This document shows, piece by piece, positions 62,259 through 64,000 of a DNA stretch of 64,000 bases; the stretch's first letter is position 1; each line of letters begins with the position of its first letter. Origin of the DNA: an uncultured Clostridia bacterium. GTDB lineage: Bacteria > Bacillota > Clostridia > Oscillospirales > Ruminococcaceae. The position numbers were made by a program, and so were the translations under genes. The stretch spans positions 62,001 to 126,000 of the forward strand of contig CAMMMX010000002.1 of NCBI GenBank assembly GCA_946498095.1, written 5' to 3'. The notes beneath the pieces were generated by a model. That model saw only the letters and a program-made list of their open reading frames with translations. It had not been told where the DNA came from and searched no databases.

Positions 62259-63719
62259 ATGGCAAAGGCAATCATGGTACAGGGTACCACCTCCAATGCG
62301 GGGAAAAGTCTGATTGCGGCAGGGCTCTGCCGTATTTTCAAACAGGACGGCTACCGGGTCGCCCCCTTCAAGTCTCAGAATATGGCGCTCAATTCCTTCA
62401 TTACCGAGGACGGGCTGGAGATGGGGCGTGCGCAGGTGATGCAGGCCGAGGCAGCGGGAATCGCGCCCGATGTGCGGATGAACCCCATCCTGCTCAAGCC
62501 TACCAGCGATCAAGGGTCGCAGGTGATTGTCAACGGTGAAGTGCTGGGGAATATGAAGGCGAAAGACTATTTCAAACACAAGGCGCAGCTGATCCCCGAC
62601 ATCATGAAGGCATACGATAGCCTCGCACAAGAGAATGATATCATTGTCATCGAGGGGGCGGGCAGCCCGGCGGAAATCAACCTCAAGGCGCAGGACATCG
62701 TCAACATGGGGATGGCGAAGCTGGCCAAGGCGCCGGTACTGATTGTCGGAGACATCGATCGTGGCGGCGTATTTGCCGCGCTTTTAGGGACCATGGAACT
62801 GCTGGAACCTGACGAACGCGCCATGGTCAAGGGGACGGTGATCAATAAATTCCGCGGCGATGTGTCCATTCTCGAGCCGGGACTACGCCAGCTGGAAGGG
62901 CTGGTGCATGTGCCGGTGGTAGGCGTCGTGCCCTATATGCATCTCAACGTCGACGACGAGGACAGCCTCAGCGGACGTTTCGAGCGCAGCATGGCAGCGG
63001 CAGTGGTGGATATCGCCGTCATCCGTTTTCCCCGTATTTCCAATTTCACCGACTTCAATCCCCTTGAGTACATTGACGGTGTCTCGCTGCGGTACGTGGG
63101 CAGCTTCGGCGAGCTGGGCAATCCGGACCTCATCCTTCTACCGGGGACGAAAAACACGATGTCCGACCTGCAGTGGATGCGTCAGAGCGGGCTGGAGGCG
63201 GCCGTGCTCAAGCATGCGGCGCAGGGCAAGCCGGTTTTCGGCATCTGCGGCGGTTATCAAATGCTGGGGACGACGCTGTCCGATCCCTATGGTGTCGAAC
63301 ATGGCGGCGAGATGGCGGGGCTGGGCCTGTTGTCCGGCGGGACGGTATTTGCGCAGCAAAAGACGCGTACCCGCAAGGAGGGGACTCTGCCCGCAGTCGG
63401 CGGCGTGCTGTCGGCGCTGTCCGGCCAGCCCTACGATGGGTACGAGATCCATATGGGCGTGACGGAGAAAAACTGCGATCTGGTCTGCGAAGGTAATATT
63501 TACGGTAGCTACCTGCACGGCATCTTTGACCGCGACGAGGTTTCCCGTGCGTTGATCCAGGCGCTGCTGACAGCGAAGGGATTGGACGCGTCCGCTGTCA
63601 AAGCCTTCAATATCGCCGATTACAAAAACGAGCAGTACGATCTGCTGGCGGACGGCTTACGCAAATCGCTGGATATGGACTATATTTACCGGATATTGGA
63701 GGAGGGGCTGGACGCATGA
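62259..63719 (+). CDS. cbiP: cobyric acid synthase
   Basis: A 486-residue amidotransferase that amidates the b, d, e and g side chains of adenosylcobyrinate diamide. [18 protein letters not shown] holds the P-loop-like motif near residue 12. [20 protein letters not shown] is a CobQ signature. [11 protein letters not shown] contains the Cys of the GATase domain and YLHGIFD the His near the end. ATG 62259 follows GGAAAGGTGG. The 173 bases before it hold no terminator; a 17-codon TTG-started frame (62173-62223) may be chance. It overlaps the next gene by four bases. Confidence 0.94.
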   Translation: MAKAIMVQGTTSNAGKSLIAAGLCRIFKQDGYRVAPFKSQNMALNSFITEDGLEMGRAQVMQAEAAGIAPDVRMNPILLKPTSDQGSQVIVNGEVLGNMKAKDYFKHKAQLIPDIMKAYDSLAQENDIIVIEGAGSPAEINLKAQDIVNMGMAKLAKAPVLIVGDIDRGGVFAALLGTMELLEPDERAMVKGTVINKFRGDVSILEPGLRQLEGLVHVPVVGVVPYMHLNVDDEDSLSGRFERSMAAAVVDIAVIRFPRISNFTDFNPLEYIDGVSLRYVGSFGELGNPDLILLPGTKNTMSDLQWMRQSGLEAAVLKHAAQGKPVFGICGGYQMLGTTLSDPYGVEHGGEMAGLGLLSGGTVFAQQKTRTRKEGTLPAVGGVLSALSGQPYDGYEIHMGVTEKNCDLVCEGNIYGSYLHGIFDRDEVSRALIQALLTAKGLDASAVKAFNIADYKNEQYDLLADGLRKSLDMDYIYRILEEGLDA

Positions 63720-64000
63720 CGGGAAAAAGCGGGACAACCGGCGCGCTAGGGCTGGTCCATCTTTACTGTGGTGACGGCAAGGGCAAGACGACGGCGGCAC
63801 TGGGGCTTTTGCTGCGCGCCGTCGGTAGCGGCTGCCAGGCGCTGCTGGTACAGTTCCTCAAGGACGGCGACAGCAGCGAAATCGCGCTGCTGCGTACACT
63901 GCCCGGTGTCACCGTGCTCACGGGCAAGGACGTTCCCGGCTTTACAGGCGGCATGTCCGACGAGCAGAAGGAGACTGTCCGGCGGCGGCATCAGGCGCAT
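63716..64000 (+). CDS. cobO: corrinoid adenosyltransferase (partial, runs off the right edge)
   Basis: The first 95 codons of a CobO/BtuR-type ATP:cob(I)alamin adenosyltransferase. [22 protein letters not shown] holds the P-loop near residue 18 and [18 protein letters not shown] the next conserved block. The ATG at 63716 overlaps the cbiP stop (ATGA), with GGAGGAGGGG upstream. No stop occurs before the window end, and a full-length protein would be about 175-200 residues. The gene adds the 5'-deoxyadenosyl ligand, so the pathway to adenosylcobalamin continues past the edge. Confidence 0.9.
   Translation, partial: MTGKSGTTGALGLVHLYCGDGKGKTTAALGLLLRAVGSGCQALLVQFLKDGDSSEIALLRTLPGVTVLTGKDVPGFTGGMSDEQKETVRRRHQAH

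Overview
The window reads as chromosomal DNA of an anaerobic, endospore-forming Clostridia, most likely of the Oscillospiraceae/Ruminococcaceae type. The reasons are a complete spoIIIAA-AH operon, the block order asp23-nusB-xseAB-ispA-dxs-tlyA-nadK-argR-recN, a T-box leader, a cobalamin riboswitch, anaerobic (cbi-type) B12 genes, and sigma-A promoters of clostridial form. Base composition is moderately GC-rich. No rRNA, tRNA, CRISPR array or prophage was seen.

Layout. 1-2300: a divergent gene start, a ferredoxin-like protein and a Gfo/Idh/MocA oxidoreductase with its own promoter and terminator. 2300-7220: a decaying locus. A Cthe_2159-type carbohydrate-binding protein, a VTC/polyphosphate-polymerase-type protein and a sensor histidine kinase are all broken, and only the DUF4956 membrane protein between them is intact. 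7220-8070: strong hairpins, then a 93-residue protein resembling the C-terminal end of anaerobic ribonucleotide reductase. 8180-13270: the spoIIIA operon. 13450-24070: housekeeping genes (Asp23, NusB, a TsaD paralogue, exonuclease VII, isoprenoid synthesis, TlyA, NAD kinase, ArgR, RecN). 24080-31190: a T-box controlled ilvBN-cimA-leuCDB branched-chain amino acid operon. 31190-31600: a palindrome-rich, possibly transposon-derived spacer and a terminator. 31600-41300: a GH113-like hydrolase, a MazG-like hydrolase, a ClpP-like protease (TepA type) with a YlzJ-like partner, UppP, FtsK/SpoIIIE, a YgiQ-type radical SAM protein, an MBL-fold protein and a DUF3006 protein.

41600-64000: a sigma-A promoter, a cobalamin riboswitch and an intrinsic terminator precede about 22 kb of tightly packed, often overlapping genes. 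These cover the route from glutamyl-tRNA through the hem genes (hemA, L, B, C, D) to uroporphyrinogen III, precorrin-2, cobalt insertion, corrin-ring methylation and contraction, amidation, adenosylation and nucleotide-loop assembly. Only cbiC was not found inside the window. The last gene, a corrinoid adenosyltransferase, runs off the right edge.

Points most worth a second look: the CCC-TAA frame change in the carbohydrate-binding gene; three different stop codons in one reading frame of the kinase; the stand-alone glycyl-radical-like protein; a 24-nt direct repeat linking a terminator to the riboswitch; a short glutamyl-tRNA reductase; a CobK-SirC fusion; a second, P-loop-altered CobU-like protein; and a probable ACG start codon for cobD.
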